Source of the DNA: Amaranthus tricolor
Taxonomy: Eukaryota; Streptophyta; Magnoliopsida; Caryophyllales; Amaranthaceae
Length of the DNA: 64,000 bases
Assembly: GCF_026212465.1 (NCBI RefSeq)
Contig: NC_080056.1
Location: 8,747,517-8,811,516 of the forward strand
Reading direction: 5' to 3'
Shown here one piece after another: positions 38,350 through 50,911 of this stretch (position 1 is the stretch's first letter; each line of letters opens with the position of its first letter). Made by a program: the position numbers and the translations under genes. The notes below the pieces were generated by a model, which was given only the letters and a program-made list of their open reading frames with translations, was not told where the DNA came from and made no database searches.

Positions 38350-39159
38350 ATAGTAAGAGCATATTTGGATTAAGAAAAAAAAAGAAATAAAGGGAAAGGA
38401 TGTGCATGAAAGAGAGTCAAGTTTTTTCTTTTAAATCTCTCCATTGTAAGAAGAAATTCTTTAATTTGAATCTTTCTACAAATAAGAGAGAGATGATTAA
38501 TATTTTTTTTAAGCGATGAGAATCAAATCCTCATTACAAAATTTATTACTCGCAACATATAAGAAATGACTTCGTTTCAATTCTTTATCCCTTTCGTTTT
38601 TATTTACTATAGAAAATTCACTTTTTCCTTTTATTTGTAGGGTTTCCTAACATACTCTTGAATAATAAAAATAAATAAAAGGTGATCTTATAAACTTAAT
38701 AAGGCCAAACTCTAATTTACTTCCTAGAATCTTGAATAACAAGTTTAATTAGCAAGTAAAATTATGTATACTTATAATTAAGAAAATGTTAAGACCTCAA
38801 CACTCATATGCAAATAAGAAGCTATCAAGTTAGAAGCTAATGAGCTATTTGAGATCAAAAATAAAACCTTAATTGAATAGACACCATACCTCCATTATTA
38901 AGAAGCTAAACAAGAAAGTGCAATGCATTAACTTGATGAACATTACACAATGAACTATGAGTAGAACCTTAATTATCCTCATAATTAAAACCCATAACTC
39001 TAGTTTCTACCAAAAGGCTCATAGCGGTAGGGAATGGTTTGTACTAAATATAGTCTCTTGTTTGGTTGTCCACTTCCCCAAGACTCAACCTTCCACTCTC
39101 AAATGACAAAAAAAAAAAAAAGAAATGAATTATATAAGGTTTAAAAATACAAAAAAAAG

Positions 39160-39425
39160 TTGGATGAGACAGTCTCATTATGAGACCATTAATTTGGGCT
39201 GGCCTAATTATTCGCGTGTGTAACAATATTTTAATTTTCTGGGCATTTATCAATTTTGACCTTAAATATATCGATTTTCAAAATTGATATTTTTAAGGTG
39301 AAAATTGATACCTTTAAGATCATAATTGAAAAATGCCCAGAAAATGAAAAAAATACCTAGGTTGTTACACGCGCAAATTGAGTCGACCCAAATTGACGGT
39401 CTCATTATGAGGTCGTTTCGTCCAA
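39160..39425. mobile_element. 266-bp palindromic MITE with ~120-bp inverted arms
   Basis: The left arm and the reverse complement of the right arm agree along almost their entire length: TTGGATGAGACAGTCTCATT versus TTGGACGAAACGACCTCATA, then ATGAGACC, AATTTGGG, GCGTGT, TTTTCTGGGCATTT and TCAATTTT(C/G)ACCTTAAA. A transcript would fold into a near-complete hairpin. Confidence 0.8.
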
Positions 39426-40332
39426 GACCCGCTCTTAAAATAAAAAAACCTCTATTCATTTGAATTTGTTATTAAAAGTGATATATTGTCATTGAAGAGA
39501 AAACTGTAAAAGACAGAGAGACTATTCTTAATAGAACGTTCCTAAGCTTGTGTTTCCATGTCTTTTCTACATACATACTAACCATGGAGATTAAGCGTGA
39601 GACTAGTCTTCTTTTAATATCAAGCACATATGAGTCTAAGATTGCCTATTTGGTTCAAATTGATTTATTATATGTCATTGACACAAACTTGACCTAAAAC
39701 TTATTAGTGAATTTATATCTATTATACGGATGAAGAGAGAAAAATAAATTGTATTATAATGAGAAAAGAACTAGTCAAAATGTAAGATGAGAAGAATGGT
39801 TAATATTAGACATTTATATATAAAAATATATTTGAGATTAAAACTATATGAATGTATATTTGCACATATATCTTTCTTGAGTCGAGGGTTGTTTTTTTAA
39901 CCGTAATCTCATTTGATAAGTTATGGTTTTTCGTCTTCCCACTCTTGTATATTGCTTACTGAGTATAATAATGAAAATATTTCGAGTTTAAAATCATATA
40001 ATACTTCGAATATAATACTATGTCAAAGATTATAAAATTTTCCAAACTTAAAATATTTAATTGTACTAAATGGTGCTTACTGTCATTAAATTTAAATTTC
40101 CATCTTGATAGACAATTATTCTGTCCTCAAGAACTTGCACTCATTTGATCTATAATTAAGTTTATCTCACTCTTTTCCTTTTGGATAATGCTTATTTTAT
40201 TCGCTTTTCATTCTAATCTCATTTACAAAATTATTTTCTCAGTTCATTTCATCTACTCATTTCCCCACCAATTAACAACTTTTGTTATTTTTTTAACTAC
40301 AAATTAATATTACAATTAACAAAAAAGTGATA

Positions 40333-40598
40333 CTTCGTTCCTCCGTTTTTTTATTATTCTCGTTTAATTTTTCTCAGTTTTCTCAAAGTAAATTTTAAGC
40401 TTTAATATCTCTAAATATGTATCATAAAAACTTATAAAAAAATATGTATAGTGAAAAAAAAGTATATATTAAGACGAATCTAACGAGATCTCACATGGAT
40501 AAATTTTATCATTTACATATGTCTTAAAAATTGTAATCAAATTTCTTACTCCAAAATAAAATATTCTAAACAAGAAGAACATTAGAAAACGGAGAAAG
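40333..40598. mobile_element. Stowaway-like MITE C
   Basis: 266 bp between TA dinucleotides, with ends CTTCGTTCCTCCG and CGGAGAAAG. The internal phrase AGACGAATCTAACGAGATCTC is typical of this family. Confidence 0.6.
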
Positions 40599-41464
<866 letters not shown>

Positions 41465-41881
41465 AATGGATAAAATTAAAGAAACAAATAAAAGCATATG
41501 AATATATACTACTTATAAATATTCTTCATATCTGAAAACTAGCAACAGTTTGATATACACAAAAATATTTTAAAAAAAGAAGAAAAGAATATAGGAAATT
41601 CAGAAACCCAAATTATCAATAAAAATTACACCTCAGTAATTACAATAATCCACATCAAAATTACTGAGGGCAGTCTCCTAAAAATGATGAAGTTTGGGTT
41701 AATCTTTATCCTCTTCCTCCTGCCTCAAAGATGGTGATAAACCAGCTTATCCTTGAAAGTTAGAATTAATACTTGCTAATTACTAATTAATTAAGAAATT
41801 TTAAGAAAATAAACATTAATATTATACACTAATACTACAACTATGTAACAAAAATCCCCATATTATAATGATTGGCCTGAA

Positions 41882-41950
41882 CAGGGGCGGAGCAAACAAT
41901 TTCGAGGCTCTGTTTATTTTTAAATTGGAGCCCTTCATAATTAAAAAGAG
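41882..41950. repeat. hAT-MITE end fragment just 3' of the WRKY stop
   Basis: CAGGGGCGGAGCAAACAATT followed by GAGGCTCTGT and GGAGCCC is wording typical of hAT MITE ends. No matching right end was found. It may form part of the WRKY 3' UTR. Confidence 0.35.
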
Positions 41951-41957
41951 ATTTATT

Positions 41958-44507
41958 TCACTCTTCTTTAGGAAGTTGATCATTTCTCATTTGTGATGGA
42001 ACAAGATCTTGAAGAAGTCCATCATCTTTAACTTGGTTCAAAGAGGAAGAATGAGGAGGACATGGTATGTTTTTGTTGAATTTAGTTTGTGGGCCACCCC
42101 CTAGTGAGAAAGTTGGAGATGGGTTAATAAAGTGATTTGGAAATTGGTTGTTAAGAGGAAAGAAATTGTTATGAAAATAGATTTGTGAATTTGGAGTTAA
42201 AATAGAGGATGCAGCACCGACTTCAGTGAAATCGGTGTTGCATTGATACATAGGATTTGGTGTTGGGATCACTCCGACCCCCATACTCATATCCACTCTA
42301 AGGCCAATCCCACCTCGTGTCATTACTGGACACGGGTGGGTATGTTGGCCTTCGTAAGTGGTTACCACGATGGTTGGATCATCGGAAGAGCGTTCCACTC
42401 GTTTCTTAACTCCACATGCGGCGGTGGTGCAACGATAGTAACTCCTATAATCATAAAGTTCAAAGACATCATTTAGTGAATATCATAGATATACTTCTAT
42501 ATAATGTCAATAAAAAGTCTTAATAGTTTAATTTAAATTCAAAAAGGTTACTTAATTTTGGCACTTTTTATCAAAAGAGGGTGCATAAATAAATGAATTG
42601 AATTAATGAAATAAAAAATCAAATATTTTGAAATAAAATATTAATTCAAAGGGAGTAAAAACGGAGAATCTTGGGTTAGCTTGGTATTTATGGACATTTT
42701 CTTTGATTCTTATCATGTACTATTACAGTATATAATATAATATAATATAAGGCTTTAACCATCATTTTAAAATTTAGTTGAGTTGATTCTTTGATATGGT
42801 ATTAGAAGTCATCGTGACATGAGATTATGGGTTTAAATCTCAACCATCCCATTTACAATGAAATATTTAGCACTAGGCATGATGAGTGCTAATATTACAT
42901 TCACACTTCTAACTCAAAAGACTTTTGTGTGAAGAGTCGCATTAGAGTATACTCCAATCGCATCATTTGATTCAATAATATGAGAGCTTTTGGAGTCAAA
43001 GGATGTTATTTTAAAAGAAAAAGGAAATATAACATAAACTGGGTCTTCAACCATGGTACATAGAATAGAGATTCTCAGGTGTATACTAAATTAAAAGAGA
43101 AAAGAAGGTAATGAAAATGTAAAATAAGAATACCTGGGAAAAGGGCTGTTCTTAACAGCTTTTTGGCCATACTTGCGCCAACGATAGCCATCATCAAGAT
43201 GATCAACCTCGCTTTTAGTCATGAATGCAAATCTGGGCTCTTTCTGTTTTTTCTGGTTCTTCTTTTTTGGCTTCAACGACCTATCATGTCCATCATCCCA
43301 CAATATTTCAGACAGTCAATATATTAACAATTCCAAATTATCCTTAATAGTTAAGGAATCCATTATAAATTCACAACAAAAGACCAAAACCCATTGACCA
43401 TAATATTTTACTTCTTCCTATTTTACCTTCTTTCTTATTTAAAACATTTTACCATAAAATCTGGCTTGACCAAGTAGTATTAGTCGAGTCTAAACAGAGC
43501 CAAAAATTACAATATACATAAATGCTCATGATAATTCCTTTCACATTACCTTTTTTTTCATATCTCCTTTTCTAACATAATAGTCTATATAACATATATA
43601 TTCTCGAATTACAACCACCATCAGCTTAAGCTTTTATTTGAATTAACTCATTGGCATGGGTTTGAAAATCAACTTAGCTTGACAAAACATAGTACAAATC
43701 TCATACATCTTTCATTATAAAGAGAACAAGTGTTACATATACACTTTTAGCTAAAAGAACTCTTTTAGCAACTTTTATCTGAAAAAAAAAGCATTTGGCC
43801 TCAACTATAAGCTTAAGTTTTGATTAAATTGGTTCCGTAACATGATATTAGAAGACAACATAACAAGAGGTTACGAATTTGAATCTCAACCGCCCCTCAT
43901 TTAAATTGAAATATTTAACAACATTCAATAAATTATAAGGAGAGTCTCTGAAAAGATTAGAACAATAAATGAAAAAAAGAAAAAGAAAAAAAGATGAAGC
44001 TTACTGATTCTTGGATTTGTGTTGATTATTCTTCTCATTATCATCAACATCATTATCTTCATTAACCTGAACAGTATTATTATCATTCTGATGATGCATA
44101 AAAGGAAGCTGTTCTTCATTAACCGCATCAGATGATGAAGAAGAAATGGAGAGAGAATTAGGAGTAGCAGGAGTAGTAACAACATCAGACGATTCAGCAG
44201 GATGAGTAGAGCAACTGGGGGAAGGATCCAGTGAGGTAGGGTGCATCAATGGAGCTGTACTAACAGTTGGTGGTGAAAGCAGATCGAATAATGATGAATC
44301 TTGGAATCCAAGCATTTCCATAAACCCCAAATAACTATTATTATAATTACTATCATTCTTGTTTAATCCATCAGCCATCATGATCAAATGATCATCATGA
44401 TGATGATGATCATCCACGTCGAAAATCATATGATCTGAGAAATTAGTTGAAGGATGATTATTATTGTTGGGGTTGATTATGATGTTATTATGATTATGAT
44501 CTTCCAT
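41958..44507 (-). CDS. WRKY transcription factor, group IIc (WRKY48-like)
   Basis: Nuclear DNA-binding regulator expected to bind W-boxes (TTGACC/T). Three exons: 44507-44005, 43280-43134, 42444-41958, with GT-AG introns of 724 and 689 bp. They give 378 codons plus stop with phases that fit. The N-terminus is Asn/His/Ser-rich and acidic (residues 1-165). A basic linker [14 protein letters not shown] precedes the WRKY domain (about 184-253): intact WRKYGQK at 202-208, zinc-finger C222-X4-C227-X23-H251-X-H253. This C-X4-C-X23-HxH pattern, with the intron in the PR of PFPRSYYRC, is the group II arrangement, and [15 protein letters not shown] and [10 protein letters not shown] resemble Arabidopsis WRKY48. 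The exact orthologue is not certain. The C-terminus contains a Pro/Asn-rich tail. Confidence 0.95.
42760..42990 (+). repeat. SINE-like insertion in WRKY intron 2
   Basis: GATATGGTATTAGAAGTCAT followed by a B-box-like GGGTTTAAATCTCAACC and then GAAATATTTAGCAC. It lies antisense to the WRKY gene. The same order of motifs occurs in intron 1 at 43800-43925. Confidence 0.45.
43800..43925 (+). repeat. SINE-like insertion in WRKY intron 1
   Basis: AACATGATATTAGAAGACAA then GAATTTGAATCTCAACC and TTGAAATATTTAACAAC, parallel to the intron 2 copy but shorter. Confidence 0.45.
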
Positions 44508-44597
44508 TAATTTATGAATAAAATGATGGAATTCATTTGATGGATGAGGATTTTTAGAGGTGTAGAGAGAGAAAGTTGAGGGGAGTGTGGGAATAGG

Positions 44598-44604
44598 TTT
44601 TATA
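44598..44604 (-). promoter_or_regulatory. Candidate TATA box of the WRKY gene
   Basis: TATAAAA on the minus strand, about 95 bp upstream of the ATG, with CTCTCTCC pyrimidine patches on either side. A start site near 44570 would be expected from the usual spacing. Confidence 0.55.
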
Positions 44605-45033
44605 AAAGTGGAGAGAGATAATAAGGAGAAGGAGAAGGAGATGGAGGGAGTATTTGTTAGAATAACAGGTGGGCGCTGGTGACCGGCAAATGCCGGTGAA
44701 GTTGAGGAGGGTTGGGCTGGCTTGCAAACTACGAGTCTGAATAAGAATAAATTGGACGGTTTTTTTTTTAAAAAAAAAAAATTATAATTTTTATTTTCCT
44801 GGACATTTATTGCATTTTGGCCACCCTTCTAATTGGTTATATTCGATTCTTTTTTATTTTCTTTTTTTTTTGAAAGAATTATTTTTGTTATTTTCAAAAT
44901 TAACGATTACAAGCTATTTGGAAAAAAAGTGTTTTAATTGTTCAATATTTTATTGAATTTTTTTATGATAATTTAATTTTCAATTAAGGATGATTCATTC
45001 TAACTTAAAGGTTGCTTGCTAAGACCTCAAATT

Positions 45034-45168
45034 GTTGTGGGAGACGGTCTCTTTAAGAGGCGCATTAGATATATGGCTAAATAGTCCAATTAACACAAAT
45101 TAAAAAGAAAATAAGAATGTGAGCTCCTTATTTTAAAGTCGTCATTTTAAAAGAAGGTGTCTCACAAG
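45034..45168. mobile_element. Short MITE with GAGACGGTCTC-type end
   Basis: Left TTGTGGGAGACGGTCTCTTT; the reverse complement of the right is TTGTGAGACACCTTCTTTTA. About 135 bp, located 0.5 kb upstream of the WRKY start. Confidence 0.5.
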
Positions 45169-45851
45169 AGTAGTTATAATAAAAATATTGTTGTTCAAAT
45201 GACATTGATTTTTAACTATCACAAAAAATAACAAAAATATTAAATTTTAAAAGTAAAATAAAAAATAAAAAAGAAAATACAATGTTTTCTTTTATTTTTT
45301 TTCTTTTTTTTAGATTTTTTCAAGTTTGGCTTCTTTTTTTTGTTTTGGAATATGACTTGTTTAACAACTTATAGATTATATGGGTTATGGGTATACTTTT
45401 AGCAAACACTTTTTAAAATTAAGATTATTTATAATTAATTAAAAATAAAAGTTATTTTAATAGAAGAAGTTTAAGTATTCTAAGTTATTTTTTATTATAG
45501 TTATTTTTATTTATGTTTAATTGAAACCTATTCAACTAAAAAAGCAAATGACAAATAAGTGAGTAGAGTCTTTGGAGACATTATTAATTGAGTAAAAGAA
45601 AATTAATTTATAAAAATATGAAAATTATTTATCATATTTTTACATGTTATATATCCTTTATCATCATCAAATAATAAAAATTAGGAAAAAAATTCAAAAA
45701 GTCAAATCGTCCCTGTATTGTTTTATATAGAGTAGACTGTCAAGTAATCAATTTAACCAAAAGTTTAATTTAATGGTTGAAGTTCTATGAAATATTATAT
45801 ACTGTAACATAGACTTGATAGTTTATGTTAGAATTTTTTAAATTAAATATA

Positions 45852-45853
45852 AC

Positions 45854-45895
<42 letters not shown>

Positions 45896-45939
45896 AAAAT
45901 AATAATAATAATAATAATAATAATATAATAATAATAATA
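45852..45939. repeat. (TAA)n microsatellite with internal A-run
   Basis: Two AATAAT blocks separated by a run of 16 or more A. Confidence 0.95.
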
Positions 45940-46361
45940 CATATAGTATTTAATTTTTAACGCAAATATGTCGTAAATTAAAAAAAATAAATAAATAAAT
46001 AAAGAGCTTGTTGTCGACGTTTTAAGACTGTTTAATTAGGAAAAGGAGCAGTAGAAAAGACAGTGGTAGATTTGGTGGTACAAAAAAGAACGCGGGATTA
46101 AAACCGGCTAGGTGTAAACGGGATCCTGATTTATACGTGGCCCGTCAAAAGCCTTCTGCTTTCTGCAATTTCCCACCTCAACATTATTAATATTAATAAT
46201 TATTTTTGATTACTTACCTTTTTTGCTACCTTTTGGAGCAAGTAGCAACATAGGACTTCGTCAAATTCCACCATATAATATCTCTTTTTCATTTTTACTT
46301 GTTGCTTACATTACTTAGAGTATATCTCTCAAGTACCACACTATAAATTAACACAAAAAAA

Positions 46362-46602
46362 TTTGTGTGAGACGGCCTTTTCGAGAGACCATCTCTAATT
46401 GGAGCGGTCAATTATATATTTTTTTAAATATTATAAGTTGGCTTAAGAATTAATACTGTAAGTAGACATTTAACATATTGAAAGTAAACATTAAGAATAC
46501 GATAATTAAGCATAAAAGTTAATGTAAGTAGACATTAAAAATACGATAAGTAGACATTAATCTTTAATGGACTGAACTTGAGATATGTCTCTCAAGAGAC
46601 TA
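46362..46602. mobile_element. MITE-like element with GAGAC ends
   Basis: Left TGTGAGACGGCCTTTTCGAG; the reverse complement of the right is TAGTCTCTTGAGAGACATAT. Internal AAGTAGACATT occurs three times (about 46460-46560). Confidence 0.45.
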
Positions 46603-46872
46603 ACTGATAAATCAATGTGATTCTTTTAAGATTTCTTCAAATTTTATTTATTTTTATAAAAAAAATTAATTTAAAAAAATTAAGATTGGTTTGAGTTGAC
46701 TTGACTATCTTGCACCAAGAACAAACCAGGCGAGAGATGCTTTGCATGGATTAGTGAAATTAAACGAAATAACAAACTCTGAATTACCTAGATAACTTGT
46801 TGTGATTAGAAATACAACCTGTTATCAGCATGTTAAGATAATAAATAACCACTAACCTTAATATAATTAATA

Positions 46873-47143
46873 CTTGTTCCTATTCAGCTTATGTGTCCCA
46901 TTTCCTTTTATGATCAAGTCACCTTAATTGTCCTATTTCTATTTTTGGTATGAGTTTTTGACTTTTATACCCTTAGTAGCTTTATCCTATTTTCAATTAC
47001 ACCCTCCATTACCCATACAAATTTTCCTCCCTTACATTAAAAACTCATAATACCACTCTCTTTCCTACCCTTAGGGTCTCACTTTGACTCTCCTTAAAAT
47101 CTGTGAAAAGTCAAATGAAACTCTTAAGGTGAATAGGAGAGAA
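46873..47143. mobile_element. Stowaway-like MITE D
   Basis: 271 bp flanked by TA. Left CTTGTTCCTATTCAGCTTATG; the reverse complement of the right starts TTCTCTCCTATTCACCTTAAG. Only the ends are inverted. Confidence 0.55.
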
Positions 47144-47796
47144 TATTATACTAATACAATATTTTTTATATATGGGTGTGAAAATGGTGAAATGGTCTTA
47201 TTAGTTACCAACATATAACGGTGTTAATAAAAATCAAGTTCTTAACATTAGTCACTGCAAGAAAGGTTTATGAAAGCATCTATAATTGAATTTGTTCTTG
47301 ATAAAAATTAGGTGCCGACTTACATAATGTAGAGAAAGAAACTCTATTGACAATTTACCAAGAATTTAAGTCTATAATCTAGAAGGACGTTCAGCAAAAT
47401 CTACATCAATTGAGACAAAATAGAAATTCAACCTTTTTATCCCTTAACTTTTCCTTTTTAACTTATATTTTCAAAAATTTAATTATATAGAAATAGTATC
47501 AAAGAATATTAATGTAAGCGTAAGACAACGCCGGCCTCTACTTGAAAATTTTAGATAATCATGTTATTTGTAGATAACTATAAAAGATAAAAATAAAAAT
47601 TTATAAAATAATTAAAAGAAAAAAAAAAGAAAAAAAAATTAAAAAATAGATCTATGACATAATGTCACAGACTAGTAATTTACAACTGATGTAAATCACG
47701 GTTATTTACCTAATGGAGCTCGGCCTCTAACCATTTATACTAGCATTGTAATTTGTTGTGCCGACTACTCATGGGGTTATTATATTTTATACATAT

Positions 47797-48742
47797 TGGT
47801 AGCAACATACTTTTATGAAATAATAGTGATAGCAAATCTTTAAAAAGTTCCACAAAATAGCATGTAATGTTGTACTTAAAGCTACAGTAATATTAACGGG
47901 CTAAAAAGTTTAATTGGACGTTAAGTTGTGAAATATCTTATTTTTTCTTATCTTCTTTCGTTAAACCTACAGTAGATTTTATAGTTAAAATTTGCTACTA
48001 CCAAAGTTATTAAAATCGATATTCTATTTGAAAACATTTAGAGAGTTAGAATCGAATCAATAAAATCGATTCGTTAAATCGTACGATTCTAAAAATAAGA
48101 TTAATATGCTAAAATATTTAGCGCCTAGTATTAGTTACTCATTTTAAAAGTTTAAACTTGCGAATTCAAGTTTTGTTTGAGTTATTTTTTAGAATTAAAT
48201 GAAAAAACATATAATAATTGGTTAAAAATGAAACAATGATCAAAATCTATTTTTTTAAATTATGAAATGTATATTTGAAACATGTATGTGTATGTAAAAG
48301 AAATTAGCCAAAAATAGTACATATCAAAAATTAATAATAATTGAGTCTACATTTAATGGGTTGGATCCTTAAATCTTGAAATCGTGTTATAATTTTAGCT
48401 CTTAAGTTTTTTTCAATTAGAATGGTAATATTCTACCAACACTATGATTCTATCAACGATCCAAATCATTTGCTTGTTTTTGGATCATAAAATTGTAGAT
48501 CAAAATTGCAATTTTAATAACTATGGCGACCACTGGCATTTCATAAAAATATGTTGCTGCCATATAAAATATTCCTAAGGAAGTATTTCACAACTTAATG
48601 ACCAATTAAATGTTTTTAGCTTATTAATGTTATTATAACTAGCTTTAATTTAAGTACAATATTATAATGCTATTCTGAAGAATTTTTTTAAAAAATTTTT
48701 TACGATCACTGGCATTTCATAAAAGTATGTTGCTACCCTATT
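47797..48742. mobile_element. Foldback element with ~150-bp inverted arms
   Basis: GGTAGCAACATACTTTTATG at the left is repeated inverted as CATAAAAGTATGTTGCTACC at the right end. The arms stay collinear through GTACTTAAAGCTA / AAGCTAGTTATAA, TTTAATTGG and TTAAGTTGTGAAATA. A second terminus-like copy (CACTGGCATTTCATAAAAAT...GTTGCTGCC) sits at about 48530-48562, so one element may be inserted near another. No ORF. Confidence 0.65.
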
Positions 48743-49343
48743 GGAATATCCCTTTGATTAATTACCATTTGTATTCCAAAAAAATAAAAACTTAATTAAA
48801 TTCTTAAAAATAGGTACACTTAGTTGATTGAATAAGATGAAAGTAGGAAATAGGACACTCCCAAACACTCCCAAGCACTTCAAGACTCTTAGTATTCCGC
48901 ACAAGGTAAAATCCGAGTGGGGTTTTTTTTTCTGAAAGATGCGGATAAATCATAGCTGTTCCCTTCAACAAGGGAGTAAAGAGGATGCGCGCAGTCAATA
49001 AACCCCCAGTTTATACCTACGCCCTGTAGAATCCGAACCCTAAACCTTCTTTTCAACATGTAGATGTTGAGTCCACAAATACTTTTGATAAAGTAGGGAA
49101 ATAATAGTCTCAAATTTAGACAATTTAACAATAAGTCCTAACTTTGGATTAATATCTAAAAGTTTCAACTTTGATCCCTATTTGCTTCTAAGATACTTGA
49201 GGTCAACGTGGCCACATGGCATTTTGTTATTGGTCCATGTATTTTATTTAATTATTTCCCTATGAAATTTATTTTAAAAAATGAAAGAATAAAATCATTT
49301 TTTATTCTTAGCATTTTTTACACCACTAATGAGAAGTACTCCT
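48743..49343. other. Gene-free stretch with a degenerate retrotransposon phrase
   Basis: About 48880-49060 (minus strand) reads around GGGTTCGGATTCTACAGGGC, a repeat-like phrase; frames are short. No gene supported. Confidence 0.35.
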
Positions 49344-49666
<323 letters not shown>

Positions 49667-49680
49667 TTAAATGTTACGTA

Positions 49681-49938
49681 CTTCCTCCGTTTTTATTTAG
49701 TTGCACTAAAGGACAATTTGACACTATTCATCAATGTCACTTAATTTTCATATTGTCGTTAATATATAGGTCAAAACATAGCCATATGGGATCTTGCTAG
49801 AATCGTCTCAATGTGAATTTTATTAATTTTCAGTTTCTATAATTTTTCGATGTGTATAATTAGATATATTAACAATTGAATTAGTGCATTAGGGAGTTTA
49901 AAATTGTCCTTGAGTTCAAGTAAAAAAAATAAAGGAAG
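49681..49938. mobile_element. Stowaway-like MITE E
   Basis: 258 bp between TA dinucleotides. Left CTTCCTCCGTTTTTATTTAG; right ends AATAAAGGAAG. It contains GACACTATTCATCAATGTCAC and GGGATCTTGCTAGAATCGTCT, shared with the 57302 copy. It abuts the AT array. Confidence 0.7.
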
Positions 49939-50338
49939 TATATGTTTAGTGCATTGACATTGTCGAGTGCATGATGTTATTATTAATTATGTATATATAT
50001 TTTAACAATGAGAGATCATATTATTGAGAACGATAAAACATAATCATTTATATAGTATAGTGCATGAAATTATGTTATGTTATTGTATTTAATAGTAGTT
50101 TAGTTTTTCTTATAAATACGTTTAACAATTTTCATATAAAATTAGTTATGATTTTATTTCAAAATAAGGAGTCACATAATGCTTTTTATATAAAGTTGTT
50201 GAGAACAATTAATGTTTGGTTATGAACTGATGATTAATTTGATATATACAGGGCTGTTTTTGGAGTAAGCAAGGAGTGCCGTCATCCATGGCCCAACATA
50301 AATAGGGCCTAATTTCAATGTATTTCATGAGTCTATAT

Positions 50339-50341
50339 ATA
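50339..50341. repeat. Outer CACTA target-site duplication, left
   Basis: ATA, matching 55320-55322. Only 3 bp in AT-rich sequence, so it carries weight only with the matching termini. Confidence 0.6.
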
Positions 50342-50659
50342 TACTAGTGGAAAAAGGTTCAATTGCTGCAGTTTTTTAGCCAGCATATATTGCGGTTCTG
50401 AACCCAAGCAATTGTGATAGCAGCATATAGGCAATTACAAATGCTGCGGTTCAAAACCACAGCATAAAACCACATTATATGCTGCAGCCTGCAGTTCTAG
50501 GTGAACCGCAACATATAATGTGCTTTTTTTAATTCAAAAAAGCACATTATATGCTGCGGTTCACCAAGAATCGCAGTATATATTGGTATTTTTTTTTCGT
50601 TTTTATTACCAAACCAATGCATAATATTCATTTCTAATATACACAATTGAAATCACCAA

Positions 50660-50908
50660 ATGTAATCCCCAAATGTCTTATGCAACCTATCAATAGTCTT
50701 CTACTCTGGAGAATCAGATGAATGTGTGAGCAAGTGACCTTTCTTCACCCTATCTGCATGCCACCTCAAATTTAACGCATAATTTCTTTATAGAAAACAA
50801 GCTCTTGAATCTAGGTATTATTGGAAGATACCACAATACGTTAGCCCGGGGCCTTTAGCATCCCGAGCCCCTTTGTGTTTGTAACGCGTTAACCCACACT
50901 TAGGACAC
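50660..50908 (-). pseudogene. Outer CACTA TNP2 fragment, distal part
   Basis: Reads CPKCGLTRYKHKGARDAKGP, then WYLPIIPRFKSLFSIKK on the minus strand, then after a frame break VKKGHLLTHSSDSPEWKTID. This is the usual TNP2 (Transposase_21) order: CPxCG zinc-knuckle-like motif, YxPIIPR, HSSDxPxW. It continues directly from the segment ending at 53509, separated only by the inner element. Confidence 0.85.
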
Positions 50909-50911
50909 TCT
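50909..50911. repeat. Inner CACTA target-site duplication, left
   Basis: TCT, identical to 53506-53508. Confidence 0.85.
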
